DNA of 64,000 bases, taken from NCBI RefSeq assembly GCF_900105125.1, contig NZ_LT629750.1, forward strand, positions 1,364,001 through 1,428,000, given 5' to 3'. The DNA comes from Bradyrhizobium canariense (GTDB lineage Bacteria; Pseudomonadota; Alphaproteobacteria; Rhizobiales; Xanthobacteraceae). Both the position numbers and the translations under genes were made by a program. The notes under the pieces are model-generated. The model was not told the DNA's origin. It did no database searches and was given only the letters and a program-made list of their open reading frames with translations. This document shows positions 34,556 through 48,309 of the stretch, in pieces (position 1 is the first letter of the stretch; each line of letters begins with the position of its first letter).

Positions 34556-35998
34556 TCAACTTCCGCTCCGGTAGACTTGAATGTCGAGGTCGCGAATCTT
34601 CTTCCGCAGCGTGTTGCGGTTGAGGCCCAAGAGGTCGGCGGCCCGGATCTGGTTGCCCCTGGTCGCCGCCAGCGCCGCGGTCAGCAGCGGCACCTCGATC
34701 TCCTTGAGGATCCGGTGATAGAGGCCAGGCGGCGGCACGCCATTGGGAAAGCCGGAAAAGTGCGATGACAGATAGGCCTCGACGGCGCCGCCGAGATTGT
34801 CGACGCCATGGGGAACGCTGCCGCCCGAACTCACGGCGGGCGGCGCCAACTCGCCGTCGATGACCGAACCGGTGATCACGTCCTGCGGATACAGGGCCGC
34901 AAGCCGGCGCGCGAGGTTTTCCAGTTCGCGCACATTGCCGGGCCAGCGATGCTGCTTCATGCGCTCCAGCGCCAGCGTATCGAGCTTCTTCGGCGGCAGG
35001 CCGTCTTTCTCGGCAAGCGCGAAGAAATGCCGGATCAGGTCGGGCAAATCCTCGATCCGCTCTCGCAACGGCGGCAGCCGCAGCGGCACCACGTTGAGAC
35101 GGAAGAACAGGTCCTCGCGGAACAACCCCTGCTGGATCAGGATACGCAGATCCTTGTTGCTCGCCGCCACGATACGCACGTCGGTCTTGATCGGGGTGCG
35201 GCCGCCGACGGTGGTGTATTCGCCCTGCTGAAGCACGCGCAACAGACGCGTCTGCGCCTCCATCGGCATGTCGCCGATTTCGTCGAGGAACAGCGTTCCT
35301 CCCTCGGCCTGCTCGAACCGGCCGGAGGCGCGGGTGTTCGCGCCCGTGAACGCGCCTCGCTCATGGCCGAACAGTTCGGATTCGATGAGATCGCGGGGAA
35401 TCGCCGCCATGTTGACGGCGACGAACGGACCGTTGCGGCGCTTGCCGTAATCATGCAGCGCGCGCGCCACTAGCTCCTTGCCGGTACCGGACTCACCGGA
35501 GATCATCACGGTGAGGTCGGTCTGCATCAGCCGCGCCAGCACCCGGTAGATTTCCTGCATCGCAGGCGACCGCCCGACCAGCGGAATCGAGTCGAACTCG
35601 GCCTCGTCGTTGTGGTTGGCCACCCGCTCCTTCGGCTCCGCCAGCGCGCGGCCGACAATGGCAATGAGCTCCTTCAGGTCGAACGGCTTCGGCAGATATT
35701 CATACGCCCCGCGTTCCGATGCGCGGATCGCCGTCATGAAGGTGTTCTGCGCACTCATCACGATGACCGGCAGGCTCGGCCGCATCTTCTTGATCCGCGG
35801 CAACAGATCGAATGCGTTCTCATCGGGCATCACGACGTCGGTGATGACAAGATCGCCCTCGCCCTGGCTTACCCAGCGCCACAACGTCGCCGCGTTTCCG
35901 GTCAACCGCACCTCATAGCCGGCGCGCGAGAGAGCCTGATTCAGGACGGTACGGATGGCCGTATCGTCGTCAGCGACAAGTATGCTACCTGCGGGCAT
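34556..35998 (-). CDS. ntrC: Nitrogen regulator NtrC (NR(I))
   Basis: The 480-residue sigma-54 activator has a receiver (phospho-Asp in [15 protein letters not shown]), AAA+ domain with SGESGTGKE, the sigma-54 contact loop ERGAFTGA, and [11 protein letters not shown]. The Fis-type DNA-binding helix is [20 protein letters not shown]. It activates glnA, nitrogen-uptake and related promoters under nitrogen limitation. It follows ntrB by nine bases. Confidence 0.97.
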   Translation of the reverse strand: MPAGSILVADDDTAIRTVLNQALSRAGYEVRLTGNAATLWRWVSQGEGDLVITDVVMPDENAFDLLPRIKKMRPSLPVIVMSAQNTFMTAIRASERGAYEYLPKPFDLKELIAIVGRALAEPKERVANHNDEAEFDSIPLVGRSPAMQEIYRVLARLMQTDLTVMISGESGTGKELVARALHDYGKRRNGPFVAVNMAAIPRDLIESELFGHERGAFTGANTRASGRFEQAEGGTLFLDEIGDMPMEAQTRLLRVLQQGEYTTVGGRTPIKTDVRIVAASNKDLRILIQQGLFREDLFFRLNVVPLRLPPLRERIEDLPDLIRHFFALAEKDGLPPKKLDTLALERMKQHRWPGNVRELENLARRLAALYPQDVITGSVIDGELAPPAVSSGGSVPHGVDNLGGAVEAYLSSHFSGFPNGVPPPGLYHRILKEIEVPLLTAALAATRGNQIRAADLLGLNRNTLRKKIRDLDIQVYRSGS

Positions 35999-36007
35999 TG
36001 TTGGTCC

Positions 36008-37183
36008 TCATCTGGTGTCTTGAGAGGCATGCGGCGACGTCCCCGAAACGTCATCGCGATTGCTTTGATCGAAATGTTTGGCGGTGTTGAACATCGGCAG
36101 CAGCACGCGGAAAATGGTTTTCCGCGGTTGCGACTCGCATTCGATGATGCCGCCATGATCGCCGACGATCTTGGCGACGAGCGCAAGTCCAAGGCCGCTG
36201 CCTGTCGCTTTGGTGGTGACGAACGGATCGAACAGGTTCGGCAGCAGGTCCTCGGGCACGCCCGGGCCGTTATCCTTGACGCAGAATTCAAGCGGCAATG
36301 ACACCCGCGATTTTTTGCCCGGCACTGACAGGCGCACACCCGGTCGAAACGCCGTGGTGAGTTGAATTTCCGCATCGCTGCCGAGATCGGCCACAGCCTC
36401 CGCGGCGTTCTTGACCAGGTTGAGGAACACCTGAATCAGCTGATCCTGATTGGCCAATACCGGCGGCAGCGACGGATCATATTCCTCGACGAAGCGGATA
36501 TTGCGGGCGAAACCGGATTGCGCGAGCCGTTTGACGTGATCGAGCACCGAATGAATATTGACCGGACCGCGCGCCACCGGCCGGTCGTCGCCGAATACTT
36601 CCATACGATCGACCAGCGTGACGATGCGGTCCGCCTCATCGCAAATCAGCCGCGTCAGCATCCGGTCTTCCGCCGACGCCGCCTGCTCGAGCAGTTGTGC
36701 CGCACCGCGGATGCCGGACAGCGGGTTCTTGATTTCGTGCGCGAGCATCGCCGCAAGCGCGATCACCGAACGGGCAGCGCTTCGATGCGTCAGCTGCCGG
36801 TCCATCTTGTCGGCGATGGTGCGTTCCTGCAGCATCACGACGATATGACCGGGCCGTTCGGTGAGCGGTGCGACGTGCAGATCGACCTGACGATCGCCGC
36901 CGATCCGCGGCGTACCCAAATCAACCTTGTATTCATTGACCGGTGAGCCGGTGCGGCGCACCTGATCGATCAGCGCCAGCAGAGGGCTGCCGAACGGCAC
37001 AAGTTCCTTCAGCGACTGCCGCTGCAGAAATTGCGTCGAAATCTCGAAGAATGATTCCGCCGCCATGTTTGCGTCGACGATCTTGCCGTCGGGGGCAACC
37101 AGCAGTACCGGATTGGGCAGTGCGTTGAGAATGGCCTCGCCATCTGACGGCACCGACCGGAGATGTTCCGCGGCTAAAGTCAT
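36008..37183 (-). CDS. ntrB: Nitrogen sensor kinase NtrB (NR(II))
   Basis: The 391-residue soluble kinase has an N-terminal PAS domain ([19 protein letters not shown]), the phospho-His in [20 protein letters not shown], and ATP-binding [17 protein letters not shown] and GSGLGLALV. The ATG at 37183 overlaps the dusB stop (ATGA); an in-frame ATG at 37198 is possible. It is controlled by PII protein and phosphorylates or dephosphorylates NtrC. Confidence 0.96.
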   Translation of the reverse strand: MTLAAEHLRSVPSDGEAILNALPNPVLLVAPDGKIVDANMAAESFFEISTQFLQRQSLKELVPFGSPLLALIDQVRRTGSPVNEYKVDLGTPRIGGDRQVDLHVAPLTERPGHIVVMLQERTIADKMDRQLTHRSAARSVIALAAMLAHEIKNPLSGIRGAAQLLEQAASAEDRMLTRLICDEADRIVTLVDRMEVFGDDRPVARGPVNIHSVLDHVKRLAQSGFARNIRFVEEYDPSLPPVLANQDQLIQVFLNLVKNAAEAVADLGSDAEIQLTTAFRPGVRLSVPGKKSRVSLPLEFCVKDNGPGVPEDLLPNLFDPFVTTKATGSGLGLALVAKIVGDHGGIIECESQPRKTIFRVLLPMFNTAKHFDQSNRDDVSGTSPHASQDTR

Positions 37184-38214
37184 GCAGCAGCGCTCCATGC
37201 AAAGTCGTCGAAGGCATCTTGCAGCGCGCGATGCACGCTGGCGGGATCATCCGACGTCAAAATCTTTTGTCGCCAGGTCCTGATCGCGGTTGCCGGCGCC
37301 CGGCTGCAGCGGGCCGCAACGTCCAGCGCCCAGCCGAGATGCTTGCGTGCATGGCGAAGGCCGATGCGCAGCCCGTAATGGCTGCAGACCTCGTCGTAGA
37401 GCGTACGGATATAGTTGTACTGCTCCGCCAGCGACGGTTCGGATTCGATGGCTCCGGAATCGAGACGACGCCCGATCTGGCCCGGCAACCAGGGCTGACC
37501 CTGCGCGCCACGGCCGACCATGACCGCATCGGCGCCCGAGGTTTCGAGCGCGGTCACCGCTTGCTCGAACGAGGTGATATCGCCATTGACGACCAGAGGA
37601 ATACGGATCGCATCCTTGACCGCGCGCACCGCGCCCCAATCGGCTTCGCCCTTGTAGAACTGACAGCGGGTGCGGCCGTGCACCGTGATCATCTGCACGC
37701 CGGCAGCCTCGGCGCGCCGCGCCAACTCGGGCGCGTTGAGCGATCGGTCGTCCCAGCCGAGCCGCATCTTCAGCGTCACCGGGACTTTTACGGCTGAGAC
37801 CGTCGCCTCGATCAATCGCAAGGCGTGATCGAGATCGCGCATCAATGCCGAACCGGACTGACCGCCGGTCACATGGCGCGCGGGACAACCCATATTGATG
37901 TCGATGATATCGGCGCCGGAGCTTTCTGCGATCCGCGCGCCTTCCGCCATCCAATCGGCCTCGCAGCCTGCGAGCTGAACAACATGAGCGCCGACCCCGG
38001 TCGCCTCGCATCGCAACCGAGACATCGGACGGCCATTAATCAGATCGCTGCTGGCAGTCATTTCGGAGACCACAAGCCCGGCACCAAGCGCGGCAGCTAG
38101 ACGTCGGAAGGGAGCATCGGTGATGCCCGACATCGGCGCCAGAAAGACCCGGTTGGCGGGTGTAATATCGCCTACTTTCAACGGCTTATCGCGCGAATTG
38201 TCCAGGCCGGCCAC
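37180..38214 (-). CDS. dusB: tRNA-dihydrouridine synthase DusB (NifR3)
   Basis: The 344-residue flavoenzyme has [17 protein letters not shown], the catalytic Cys in [20 protein letters not shown], and FMN-phosphate-binding [10 protein letters not shown] and [17 protein letters not shown]. The start is GTG at 38214. It reduces uridine in the tRNA D-loop. It heads the operon with ntrB and ntrC, the arrangement that gave it the old name nifR3. Confidence 0.95.
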   Translation of the reverse strand: MAGLDNSRDKPLKVGDITPANRVFLAPMSGITDAPFRRLAAALGAGLVVSEMTASSDLINGRPMSRLRCEATGVGAHVVQLAGCEADWMAEGARIAESSGADIIDINMGCPARHVTGGQSGSALMRDLDHALRLIEATVSAVKVPVTLKMRLGWDDRSLNAPELARRAEAAGVQMITVHGRTRCQFYKGEADWGAVRAVKDAIRIPLVVNGDITSFEQAVTALETSGADAVMVGRGAQGQPWLPGQIGRRLDSGAIESEPSLAEQYNYIRTLYDEVCSHYGLRIGLRHARKHLGWALDVAARCSRAPATAIRTWRQKILTSDDPASVHRALQDAFDDFAWSAAA

Positions 38215-38463
38215 GAATCACTCGTTTTTCTGACGGACGCATCATTGCGTCTGAGATGCATTTTGAGCACAAATCTTGTGCAGTCAAGCACCATGCCTAC
38301 ACTTTAGACAGTTCTATCAAATGTGCAAGTGCACTGCAGCAAAAACTGCTTTTCCCACAGATGTCGGAAACGCTCTGTTTTTAAGCTGTCGGCATGATAA
38401 GGGCTGTGCGCCAGCGCCACCAACGCAGCCACAGCAACCTCTTACCGTCCTTCATTGAATCCG

Positions 38464-39675
38464 ATGTCCACACCTGACCGCACCGCAGCCATCCTTGTCG
38501 CAGCCGGGCGCGGGCTTCGCGCGGGGTCCGGAGGTCCCAAGCAGTATCGAACGATCGGCGGCCAGACCGTGATCTATCGGGCGATGCAGGCGTTCTGCGC
38601 GCATCCGCAGGTGTTCGCGGTGCAGCCGGTTTTGAATCCCGATGATGCGGCTATCTTCAATGATGCCGTCAGCGGACTGCGTCACGAGCCACCCACCAGC
38701 GGCGGAGCCACGCGCCAGGCGTCAGTTCATGCCGGGCTCGAGGCGTTGGCAAGCCAGAAGCCGGACATCGTTCTGATCCACGACGCCGCGCGGCCTTTCG
38801 TCACGGCCGCGGTGATTTCGCGCGCGATCGAAGCGGCCGGCCGTACCGGCGCCGCTGTTCCTGCCATAGCTGTCACCGACACCATCAAGCTGGTTGGTGA
38901 AACCGGAAACGTCGAAGCAACGCCGGAGCGCGCGCGGTTGCGAATCGCACAAACGCCGCAGGCGTTCCGGTTCGATGTGATTCTCGATGCCCATCGCCGC
39001 GCGGCACGCGATGGGCGCAGCGATTTCACCGATGATGCCGCGCTCGCTGAATGGGCGGGATTGACGGTAGCGACCTTTGAAGGCGATCCTGCCAACATGA
39101 AACTTACAACACCGGAAGACTTCGTGCGCGAAGAAGTCCGCCTTGGCGCGATGCTTGGCGATATCAGGACCGGGACTGGCTACGACGTTCACGCCTTTGG
39201 CGACGGCGACCACGTGATGGTCTGTGGCGTTCGCGTGCCGCATAACCGCGGCTTTCTGGCGCATTCCGATGGTGACGTCGGGCTTCACGCGCTGGTCGAT
39301 GCGATTCTCGGCGCGCTGGCGGACGGCGATATCGGTTCGCATTTTCCACCCAGCGACAACAAGTGGAAGGGCGCGGCATCCGACCGCTTCCTGAAATATG
39401 CCGTCGACCGTGTCACCGCGCGCGGCGGCCGCATCGCCAATCTCGAAGTCACCTTGATCTGCGAGCGCCCGAAGATCGGACCGTTGCGTGACACCATGCG
39501 CGCGCGGATTTCCGAGATCACCGGGCTCGACATCTCACGCGTCGCCGTGAAGGCCACGACCAGCGAACGGCTCGGCTTTACCGGCCGCGAGGAAGGCATC
39601 GCCGCGACCGCGAGCGCCACCATTCGCCTCCCATGGGACGGCAAAGGTTGGAGCGATAAAGGCCGGAGCGATTAA
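38464..39675 (+). CDS. ispDF: Bifunctional IspD/IspF isoprenoid enzyme
   Basis: The 403-residue fusion has an N-terminal MEP cytidylyltransferase (AAILVAAGRGLRAGSGGPKQ; LIHDAARPFV) and a C-terminal MECDP synthase from about residue 235 (GTGYDVHAFG with metal Asp/His; LAHSDGDVGLHALVDAILG; GDIGSHFPPSD). It makes two nonconsecutive steps of the non-mevalonate pathway. The fusion is common in alphaproteobacteria. The tail ends GWSDKGRSD, a small duplicated motif. ATG at 38464 is preferred to a TTG at 38455. It is divergent from dusB. Confidence 0.96.
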   Translation: MSTPDRTAAILVAAGRGLRAGSGGPKQYRTIGGQTVIYRAMQAFCAHPQVFAVQPVLNPDDAAIFNDAVSGLRHEPPTSGGATRQASVHAGLEALASQKPDIVLIHDAARPFVTAAVISRAIEAAGRTGAAVPAIAVTDTIKLVGETGNVEATPERARLRIAQTPQAFRFDVILDAHRRAARDGRSDFTDDAALAEWAGLTVATFEGDPANMKLTTPEDFVREEVRLGAMLGDIRTGTGYDVHAFGDGDHVMVCGVRVPHNRGFLAHSDGDVGLHALVDAILGALADGDIGSHFPPSDNKWKGAASDRFLKYAVDRVTARGGRIANLEVTLICERPKIGPLRDTMRARISEITGLDISRVAVKATTSERLGFTGREEGIAATASATIRLPWDGKGWSDKGRSD

Positions 39676-39676
39676 G

Positions 39677-40279
39677 ATGAGAGGCAGCGACGCCCGCGCC
39701 CTCTCCCGCTCGCTGCTCGATCTGTGCCGGATGCGTAAACTGACGATCGCAACGGCGGAGTCCTGCACCGGCGGCCTGGTTGCGGGCGCATTGACCGATA
39801 TTCCTGGCTCGTCCGATGTGATCGACCGTGGTTTTGTCACTTACTCCAATGAGGCCAAACGCGCGATGCTCGGCGTCAAGGCAACGACGCTCGCCACGTT
39901 CGGCGCGGTCAGCAAGGAAACCGCAACCGCGATGGCCGTCGGCGCCTTGGAGAAAGCCGGCGTCGATCTGGCCGTCTCGATCACCGGCATTGCCGGCCCG
40001 GGCGGCGCCACGCCCGGCAAGCCGGTCGGCCTTGTACACTTTGCCGTCGCCACCCGTGACGGCAGGATCTTGCATCGCGAATGCCGTTTTGGTGCGATCG
40101 GACGCACCACAGTGCGTCAGCGCTCGGTGGTGGAGGCCTTGCGCATGCTGATGGAATTGGCGCGCGGACCGCAAGCAGCGACGACGCCACGCCGCGAAGC
40201 CGCCAGCCGGCACCGTCAGCGCGTGGCACGGTCGCCGCGCCGAACCGCGGTCAAACGGCGCCGTCCGCCGCGGGCGTAG
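39677..40279 (+). CDS. pncC: CinA-family nicotinamide-nucleotide amidohydrolase PncC
   Basis: The 200-residue protein is a CinA C-terminal domain: TIATAESCTGGLVAGALTD, GFVTYSNEAKRAMLGV and SITGIAGPGGATPGKPVGLV. It deamidates NMN to NaMN in NAD recycling. Beyond about residue 165 it carries an Arg-rich tail (RHRQRVARSPRRTAVKRRRP) not needed by the domain, perhaps for nucleic-acid or acidic-surface binding. Its ATG follows the ispDF stop by one base. Confidence 0.92.
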   Translation: MRGSDARALSRSLLDLCRMRKLTIATAESCTGGLVAGALTDIPGSSDVIDRGFVTYSNEAKRAMLGVKATTLATFGAVSKETATAMAVGALEKAGVDLAVSITGIAGPGGATPGKPVGLVHFAVATRDGRILHRECRFGAIGRTTVRQRSVVEALRMLMELARGPQAATTPRREAASRHRQRVARSPRRTAVKRRRPPRA

Positions 40280-40342
40280 GCGTTTGAGGGGCAAAGCGGA
40301 ATTGTTGTCCTCGATCTGAAACTTCGCGCGTGAGCGCAGACG

Positions 40343-41251
40343 TCAGGATTGGTCAGCCGTCGCCTTGATAAAATCGATGAACGCCCGCAGGGGTGCGGGC
40401 ACGAGGCGCCGTCCGGGGTAGTACAGGAACGGCCCTGGGAAGCGCTGCCACCATGGTTCGAGGACGGGTTCAAGCGCACCGCTATCGAAATACGGGCGCA
40501 GCCAGTCCTCGAACAGGGGCACGATACCGGTGCCCGCGATCGCGGCGTCGACGAGGAGATCGGTGGCCCCACCGATCTGCACAATCAGCGGCCCGGTCGC
40601 GTCGATTTGTACGACCTCGCCATCGCGCTCGAATTCCCAGGCCATCATCGTCCCGCTCGGGAATCGGCCTCGCAGGCAGCTATGGCCGAGCAGATCGCGC
40701 GGGTGCTCTGGCCGGCCGCATCGATCGAGGTAAGCCGACGCGGCGGCGACGGCAAAACGCTGGACGCGCGGCCCGATCGGCACGGCAATCATGTCCTGCT
40801 CCAGCCGCTCGCTGTAGCGGATGCCGGCGTCGCAACCGGCGGCGAGCACATCGACGAAATTCTCCTCGGCGACTACCTCCAGGCGAATGTCGGGATAGGC
40901 CGCGAGGAATGGCGGAACGATGCGGGGCAGCACGAGCCGGGCCGCAGAGACCGGGACGTTGAGTTTAAGCGTGCCCGCCGGCCTGTCGCGAAAGCCGTTC
41001 ACCACATCCAGGGCGGCCTCGACCTCCGTCAGTGCCGGCGCAAGCCGCTCCAGCAAGCGCTCGCCCGCTTCGGTCGGGACAACGCTGCGCGTCGTCCGGT
41101 TTAGCAACCTGACGCCAAGCTGCGCCTCCAGGCGGCGGACCGCTTCGCTTAAGCCCGACGCGCTCACACCACTGGCGCGGGCGCCATCGCGAAAGCCGCC
41201 GGCCCGCATCACCACCACGAAGCCGTTCAGATCGCTCAAGTCGGCCTTCAT
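40343..41251 (-). CDS. LysR-family transcriptional regulator
   Basis: The 302-residue regulator has the N-terminal winged helix-turn-helix (VSASGLSEAVRRLEAQLGVR then LLNRTTRSVVPTEAGE) and the periplasmic-binding-like effector domain (AGTLKLNVPVSAARLVLP; DVLAAGCDAGIRY). It is divergent from the aldo/keto reductase, with a palindrome between them 11 bases upstream of its own ATG. It therefore probably controls the reductase and itself in response to an unknown effector. Confidence 0.92.
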   Translation of the reverse strand: MKADLSDLNGFVVVMRAGGFRDGARASGVSASGLSEAVRRLEAQLGVRLLNRTTRSVVPTEAGERLLERLAPALTEVEAALDVVNGFRDRPAGTLKLNVPVSAARLVLPRIVPPFLAAYPDIRLEVVAEENFVDVLAAGCDAGIRYSERLEQDMIAVPIGPRVQRFAVAAASAYLDRCGRPEHPRDLLGHSCLRGRFPSGTMMAWEFERDGEVVQIDATGPLIVQIGGATDLLVDAAIAGTGIVPLFEDWLRPYFDSGALEPVLEPWWQRFPGPFLYYPGRRLVPAPLRAFIDFIKATADQS

Positions 41252-41261
41252 TGTTCGTTAT

Positions 41262-41280
41262 TCCGTACAGCCTGTACGGA
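41262..41280. promoter_or_regulatory. Palindromic operator between LysR regulator and aldo/keto reductase
   Basis: tccgtaca-gcc-tgtacgga is a perfect inverted repeat (8-bp arms, 3-bp centre) in the 93-base divergent promoter region. It sits close to the regulator start and 64 bases from the reductase start. Its position and symmetry fit a binding site for the adjacent LysR protein, though a site for another repressor is possible. Confidence 0.75.
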
Positions 41281-41344
41281 TTGTGCCGGATTATCATGCA
41301 AGCGGTCAACGTCTAATCATGGGGCGACCTCAAAGGAGACCGCC

Positions 41345-42220
41345 ATGTCCGCTAACCCCTCATGTACTTTTACGCTCGGCAATCGCACCGTGAAGCGGCT
41401 CGGTTATGGGGCCATGCAACTCGCGGGACCCGGCGTATTCGGGCCGCCCAAGGATCGCAATGCGGCATTGGCGGTGCTGCGTGAGGCCGTCGCGCGCGGG
41501 GTTGATCACATCGACACCAGCGACTTCTACGGCCCACACGTCACCAACCAGATCATCCGCGAAGCGCTGCACCCCTATCCCGACGATCTCGTCATCGTCA
41601 CCAAGATCAGCGCCCGGCGCGGCGCGGATGGATCGTGGATCCCGGCGATGTCGCCCGCCGAACTTACCCGGGCGGTCCACGACAATCTCCGCAATCTCGG
41701 CCTGGATGTCCTCGGCATCGTCAACCTGCGCAGCATGTACGACGTGCATGGTCCTGCCGAGGGGTCGATCGAAGCGCCGCTCATGGTGCTGGCCGAGCTC
41801 CAGCGCAAGGGCCTTGTGCGTCACATCGGCCTGAGCAACGTCACGCCGACGCAGATCGCGGAAGGACGCCGGATCTGCGAGATTGTCTGCGTCCAGAACC
41901 ATTACAATGTGGCACATCGGAGCGACGATGCGCTGATCGACGATCTCGCCCGCGCCGGCATCGCCTACGTGCCGTACTTTCCGCTCGGCGGATTCCAGCC
42001 GCTGCAATCCTCCATCCTGTCCGACGTCGCTGCGCGCCTTGGCGCCACGCCCATGCAGGTCGCCCTCGCCTGGCTGCTTCGTCGAGCGCCCAATATCCTG
42101 CTGATCCCCGGCACCTCGTCTGTCTCGCACTTACAGGAGAACCTCGCTGCGGCCGAGCTCGATCTGCCGGATGACGTGGCCAAAGAGCTGGACGGTGTGG
42201 CGAGCATCGGCTCCGCCTGA
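41345..42220 (+). CDS. Aldo/keto reductase family oxidoreductase
   Basis: The 291-residue TIM-barrel reductase has LGYGAMQLAGPGVFGPPKD, catalytic DTSDFYGPH (Asp, Tyr), the Lys in IVTKISARRG, and the NADP loop LLIPGTSSVSHLQENL. At the usual catalytic His strand it has VNLRSM rather than xxHxxD, as in the YdbC/pyridoxal-reductase-like subgroup. AGGAG precedes the ATG by eight bases. It is divergent from its presumed LysR regulator. The substrate is unknown. Confidence 0.9.
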   Translation: MSANPSCTFTLGNRTVKRLGYGAMQLAGPGVFGPPKDRNAALAVLREAVARGVDHIDTSDFYGPHVTNQIIREALHPYPDDLVIVTKISARRGADGSWIPAMSPAELTRAVHDNLRNLGLDVLGIVNLRSMYDVHGPAEGSIEAPLMVLAELQRKGLVRHIGLSNVTPTQIAEGRRICEIVCVQNHYNVAHRSDDALIDDLARAGIAYVPYFPLGGFQPLQSSILSDVAARLGATPMQVALAWLLRRAPNILLIPGTSSVSHLQENLAAAELDLPDDVAKELDGVASIGSA

Positions 42221-43089
42221 CCGCTTACAAAGACCGAGCGATCCGATTGCTTCGAACCGGTCCTCACGCCTGGAGTCGGCGCGCGAACTCCTCATGCCCG
42301 CCGAACCTGACAGTGGACGGTCTATAAGGCGCTATAATTTCTTTCCGCTCCTCAAACTAAATTTCCTGCATCGGTTCAATGCGATTGGCACGCTCGCCGA
42401 CGACGGGCGAACGATTTGGCGAGAATGGGAGGCAATACCGATTTGGACCCGATCCGGACTCATCGGCCGGCTGGTAAACCCTCTCGCCCCGCTTATTGCA
42501 GAACAGCGTCCACGCATCGCGGGCGCCTTCACGCGAAATTCCTAAAGCGCTTCAACCTGATTTGGGTCGTCTACTCCTCGGACGAAAAATATTCCGCTTC
42601 TCAACCAGCGCAAATCAGGCGCTATCCCGCATCGTTTCCTGCCCCCTGGAGGGGCGCTTCGCGATCGTCACGAACGTTGGGCGGGGAATGCGATGGACGC
42701 GGAGCGCTGCGAGACGAACGGCGCCTGGCGGACGGCGAAGTCGTGTGGTCCTGGCACCTCGACGCTGGTGTCAAGCTTTCCGCGGGATAATCCTGCGTGA
42801 GAGCGACGGTGGCAAGAAAGCCCGATCACCGGGGAGAGTACGAAAGAAGCCGTTAAAACCATCGCGCAGGAAACGCCGGGTGTTCCGGTGAACCTGTGGT
42901 GGTTAACTCGTGTGCTTTTTTATTTTGCACGCGAGGCTGCGGGTGCAACGGGCACCCGGCGTTTCCTGCGCCCTCCCTGTTAGAGGACGTGATCCGTGCA
43001 ACAACTCGGGTGCGAACCGCGCCGCGGGAACGCAAAGTCGCATCCCGCCGTTGTTTGACAATTGAATCTATAACGATGCCGTGCGCCGT
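42221..43089. other. 869-base stretch without a recognisable gene
   Basis: The reading frames in 42221-42850 have no start/ribosome-site pairing or recognisable composition and look spurious. The right third (42853-43035) is a dispersed Bradyrhizobium repeat, annotated separately. I see no RNA gene. Confidence 0.6.
42853..43035 (-). repeat. Dispersed palindromic repeat that yields a spurious reading frame
   Basis: The minus strand reads REGAGNAGCPLHPQPRVQNK then KAHELTTTGSPEHPAFPARW, a peptide I recognise as the product of a repeat found many times in Bradyrhizobium genomes and often misannotated as a protein. It contains a perfect 19-bp inverted repeat (42864-42882 and 42953-42971, starting gcgcaggaaacgccgg). 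It should be treated as a repeat, not a gene. Confidence 0.75.
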
Positions 43090-43560
43090 CTATGTCGGCG
43101 TAGCACCCGGCTTTCCATAGACCACATCGGCACGCTTTTCGAACGCCGCCGAAAATCGCGCGAACGCCGCGTCGAACATCGTGCCCATCAGAAGCGCCAG
43201 CATCCGGCTTTTGAATTCGTAAGAGAGGAAAAATCCGACGTCGCAATCGGCGTCGGACTTGGGCTCAAACGTCCAGCGGTTTTCAAGATTGCTGAACGGC
43301 CCCTTCAAATATTCGACCAGGATCTTCAGATTGGGACGGTCCAGCGTTACCCGGCTGGTGAAGGATTCCCGCACCAGCTTGAAGGAAACGGTCATGTCTG
43401 CGATCACGATCTCGGTGCCGTCAGGCTGCGGCGTGCGCTCGCGTATCTTCAGCGCCTGGCACAGCGGCACGAATTCGGGATAGCGCTCGACGTCAGCCAC
43501 CAGATCGAACATCTGTGGCGCGGTGTGGCGAACCCGGCGCTTGCTGGAAAATCTCGGCAT
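43090..43560 (-). CDS. RatA/COQ10-type START-domain protein
   Basis: The 156-residue protein is a single polyketide-cyclase/START domain: VRHTAPQMFDLVADVERYPE, FVPLCQALKI, and the C-terminal helix LLMGTMFDAAFARFSAAFEK. Homologues are the ubiquinone chaperone COQ10 and the E. coli ribosome-association protein RatA; in alphaproteobacteria the ubiquinone role is the more likely one. It lies 11 bases after lipA on the same strand. Confidence 0.9.
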   Translation of the reverse strand: MPRFSSKRRVRHTAPQMFDLVADVERYPEFVPLCQALKIRERTPQPDGTEIVIADMTVSFKLVRESFTSRVTLDRPNLKILVEYLKGPFSNLENRWTFEPKSDADCDVGFFLSYEFKSRMLALLMGTMFDAAFARFSAAFEKRADVVYGKPGATPT

Positions 43561-43571
43561 CAATTAAACGC

Positions 43572-44531
43572 TCAGCGGGAGATCGCCGCCCGCGCAGCCT
43601 TCAGCTTCGCAAAATCATCGCCGGCGTGATGCGACGAGCGGGTCAGCGGGCTCGCCGACACCATCAGGAATCCCTTGGTATAGGCAACCTTCTCATAGCC
43701 TGCAAATTCATCCGGCGGCACATACCGCATCACGGCGTGATGCTTGCGGGTCGGCTGCAAATATTGCCCGATGGTGAGAAAATCGACATCCGCGGTGCGC
43801 AGATCGTCCATCACCTGCAATACTTCGTGACGCTCCTCGCCAAGCCCGACCATGATGCCGGATTTGGTAAAGATCGTCGGGTCGATTTCCTTGATCCGCT
43901 GCAACAGCCGGATTGAATGGAAATAGCGCGCCCCCGGACGCACCGTGAGATAGCGCGATGGCACCGTTTCCAGATTATGGTTGAAGACATCGGGTTTCGC
44001 CGCCACCACCACCTCAAGCGCGCCGTCCTTGCGCAGAAAATCCGGCGTGAGGATTTCAATGGTCGTGTCCGGGCAACGTGCGCGAATTGCGCGGATGGTC
44101 TGCGCGAAATGTTCAGCGCCGCCGTCGGCGAGGTCGTCACGGTCGACCGATGTGATGACGATATGGGCAAGCCCGAGCTTGGAGGTCGCTTCGGCGATGT
44201 GTTCCGGCTCCCGCGCATCGAGCGCTCCGGGCATGCCGGTCTTGACGTTGCAGAAGGCGCAGGCACGGGTGCAGGTGTCGCCCATGATCATGAAGGTGGC
44301 GTGCTTCTTGTCCCAGCACTCCCCGATATTCGGGCAGCCCGCTTCTTCGCACACCGTGACGAGGCCATTTTCCTTGACGATGCTGCGGGTGTCGGCATAG
44401 CCGCGCGTGTTCGGCGCACGGACCCGGATCCAGTCCGGTTTCGGCGGCGACAAGGCGTCCGGCCGATTCACCTTTTCCGGGTGACGTGGGCGCAACGGCG
44501 TGGCTGAGAGGGTATCGACGACGACGACCAT
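43572..44531 (-). CDS. lipA: Lipoyl synthase LipA
   Basis: The 319-residue radical-SAM enzyme has the auxiliary-cluster cysteines in [15 protein letters not shown], the radical-SAM triad in CTRACAFC, and the C-terminal [10 protein letters not shown] serine ligand segment. It inserts sulfur at C6 and C8 of protein-bound octanoyl groups to form lipoate. It is divergent from the glycosylase gene. Confidence 0.96.
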   Translation of the reverse strand: MVVVVDTLSATPLRPRHPEKVNRPDALSPPKPDWIRVRAPNTRGYADTRSIVKENGLVTVCEEAGCPNIGECWDKKHATFMIMGDTCTRACAFCNVKTGMPGALDAREPEHIAEATSKLGLAHIVITSVDRDDLADGGAEHFAQTIRAIRARCPDTTIEILTPDFLRKDGALEVVVAAKPDVFNHNLETVPSRYLTVRPGARYFHSIRLLQRIKEIDPTIFTKSGIMVGLGEERHEVLQVMDDLRTADVDFLTIGQYLQPTRKHHAVMRYVPPDEFAGYEKVAYTKGFLMVSASPLTRSSHHAGDDFAKLKAARAAISR

Positions 44532-44668
44532 ATAATGTCCGTAAAACGCGGCGGTTGTTGTTAGGTAGTCCGTACGGCGGATACCTGCAACCCGGCTCGC
44601 CGAACCTAGCAGAACGTGCCACAGTTAGGCAGCTTTACCGCCCGCGCCCTGCCGATTCTCACATCAAA

Positions 44669-45298
44669 ATGGTTCGAAATCCCAAGTCGGCCAGTGTGAT
44701 CCCGCCTCATTTGATCTTGCCTCCGTTGGGCAAGCCGCTGAAGCGCGGGTTTTTTGACCGCAGCGTGCTTGAGGTGGCGCCGGATCTGATCGGCACAACC
44801 ATGCTCGTGAACGGCGTCGGTGGCATTATTGTCGAGGTCGAGGCTTACCATCACTCGGAGCCGGCGGCGCACTCGTTTCGCGGGCCGACGCCGCGAAACC
44901 GGATCATGTTCGGGCCGCCCGGCTTCACCTACGTCTATCGCTCCTACGGCATTCATTGGTGCGTGAATTTTGTTTGTGAAAAGGCAGGTTCCGCGAGCGC
45001 CGTGCTGATCCGCGCCTTGCAGCCGACCCACGGCATGGCGGCGATGCGCCGGCGCCGCGGATTGGAGGATGAGAGGTCGCTGTGCTCTGGTCCGGGCAAA
45101 TTATGCGAGGCGCTCGGTATCACCATCAAGCATAGCGAACTGCCGCTCGACGCCCCGCCATTTGCACTGCATGCGCGCGCCGGCAAGGTTGACGTCGTTG
45201 CCGGTATACGGATCGGCCTTACCAAGGCCGTGGATTTGCCGTGGCGTTACGGGCTGAAGGGCTCGAGGTTTGTCAGCAAACCGTTTCCAGCCGACTAG
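44669..45298 (+). CDS. 3-methyladenine DNA glycosylase (AAG/MPG family)
   Basis: The 209-residue protein belongs to the alkyladenine-glycosylase family: [20 protein letters not shown] then [20 protein letters not shown] (catalytic Glu), [20 protein letters not shown] and [14 protein letters not shown]. It excises alkylated purines. The upstream frame extension to 44486 is antisense to lipA and is ignored. It is convergent with valS. Confidence 0.92.
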   Translation: MVRNPKSASVIPPHLILPPLGKPLKRGFFDRSVLEVAPDLIGTTMLVNGVGGIIVEVEAYHHSEPAAHSFRGPTPRNRIMFGPPGFTYVYRSYGIHWCVNFVCEKAGSASAVLIRALQPTHGMAAMRRRRGLEDERSLCSGPGKLCEALGITIKHSELPLDAPPFALHARAGKVDVVAGIRIGLTKAVDLPWRYGLKGSRFVSKPFPAD

Positions 45299-45351
45299 CG
45301 CTCCCCGGCAAAACGGTTACCGGTTCGCGTCAAGAAAAAGCGTCAAAAAGG

Positions 45352-48219
<2,868 letters not shown>

Positions 48220-48309
48220 GGCAACGCAATCTTGGATGGGACGCTAAGGCGTTTTCGAGCGCAGTAGACACCCGTTCGCGCTGGGAAAACGCGTCAAATT
48301 GAAGATTTA

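Noticed and set aside
42853..43035. 60-residue minus-strand protein
   Set aside because: It is the translation of a dispersed Bradyrhizobium repeat containing a 19-bp palindrome.
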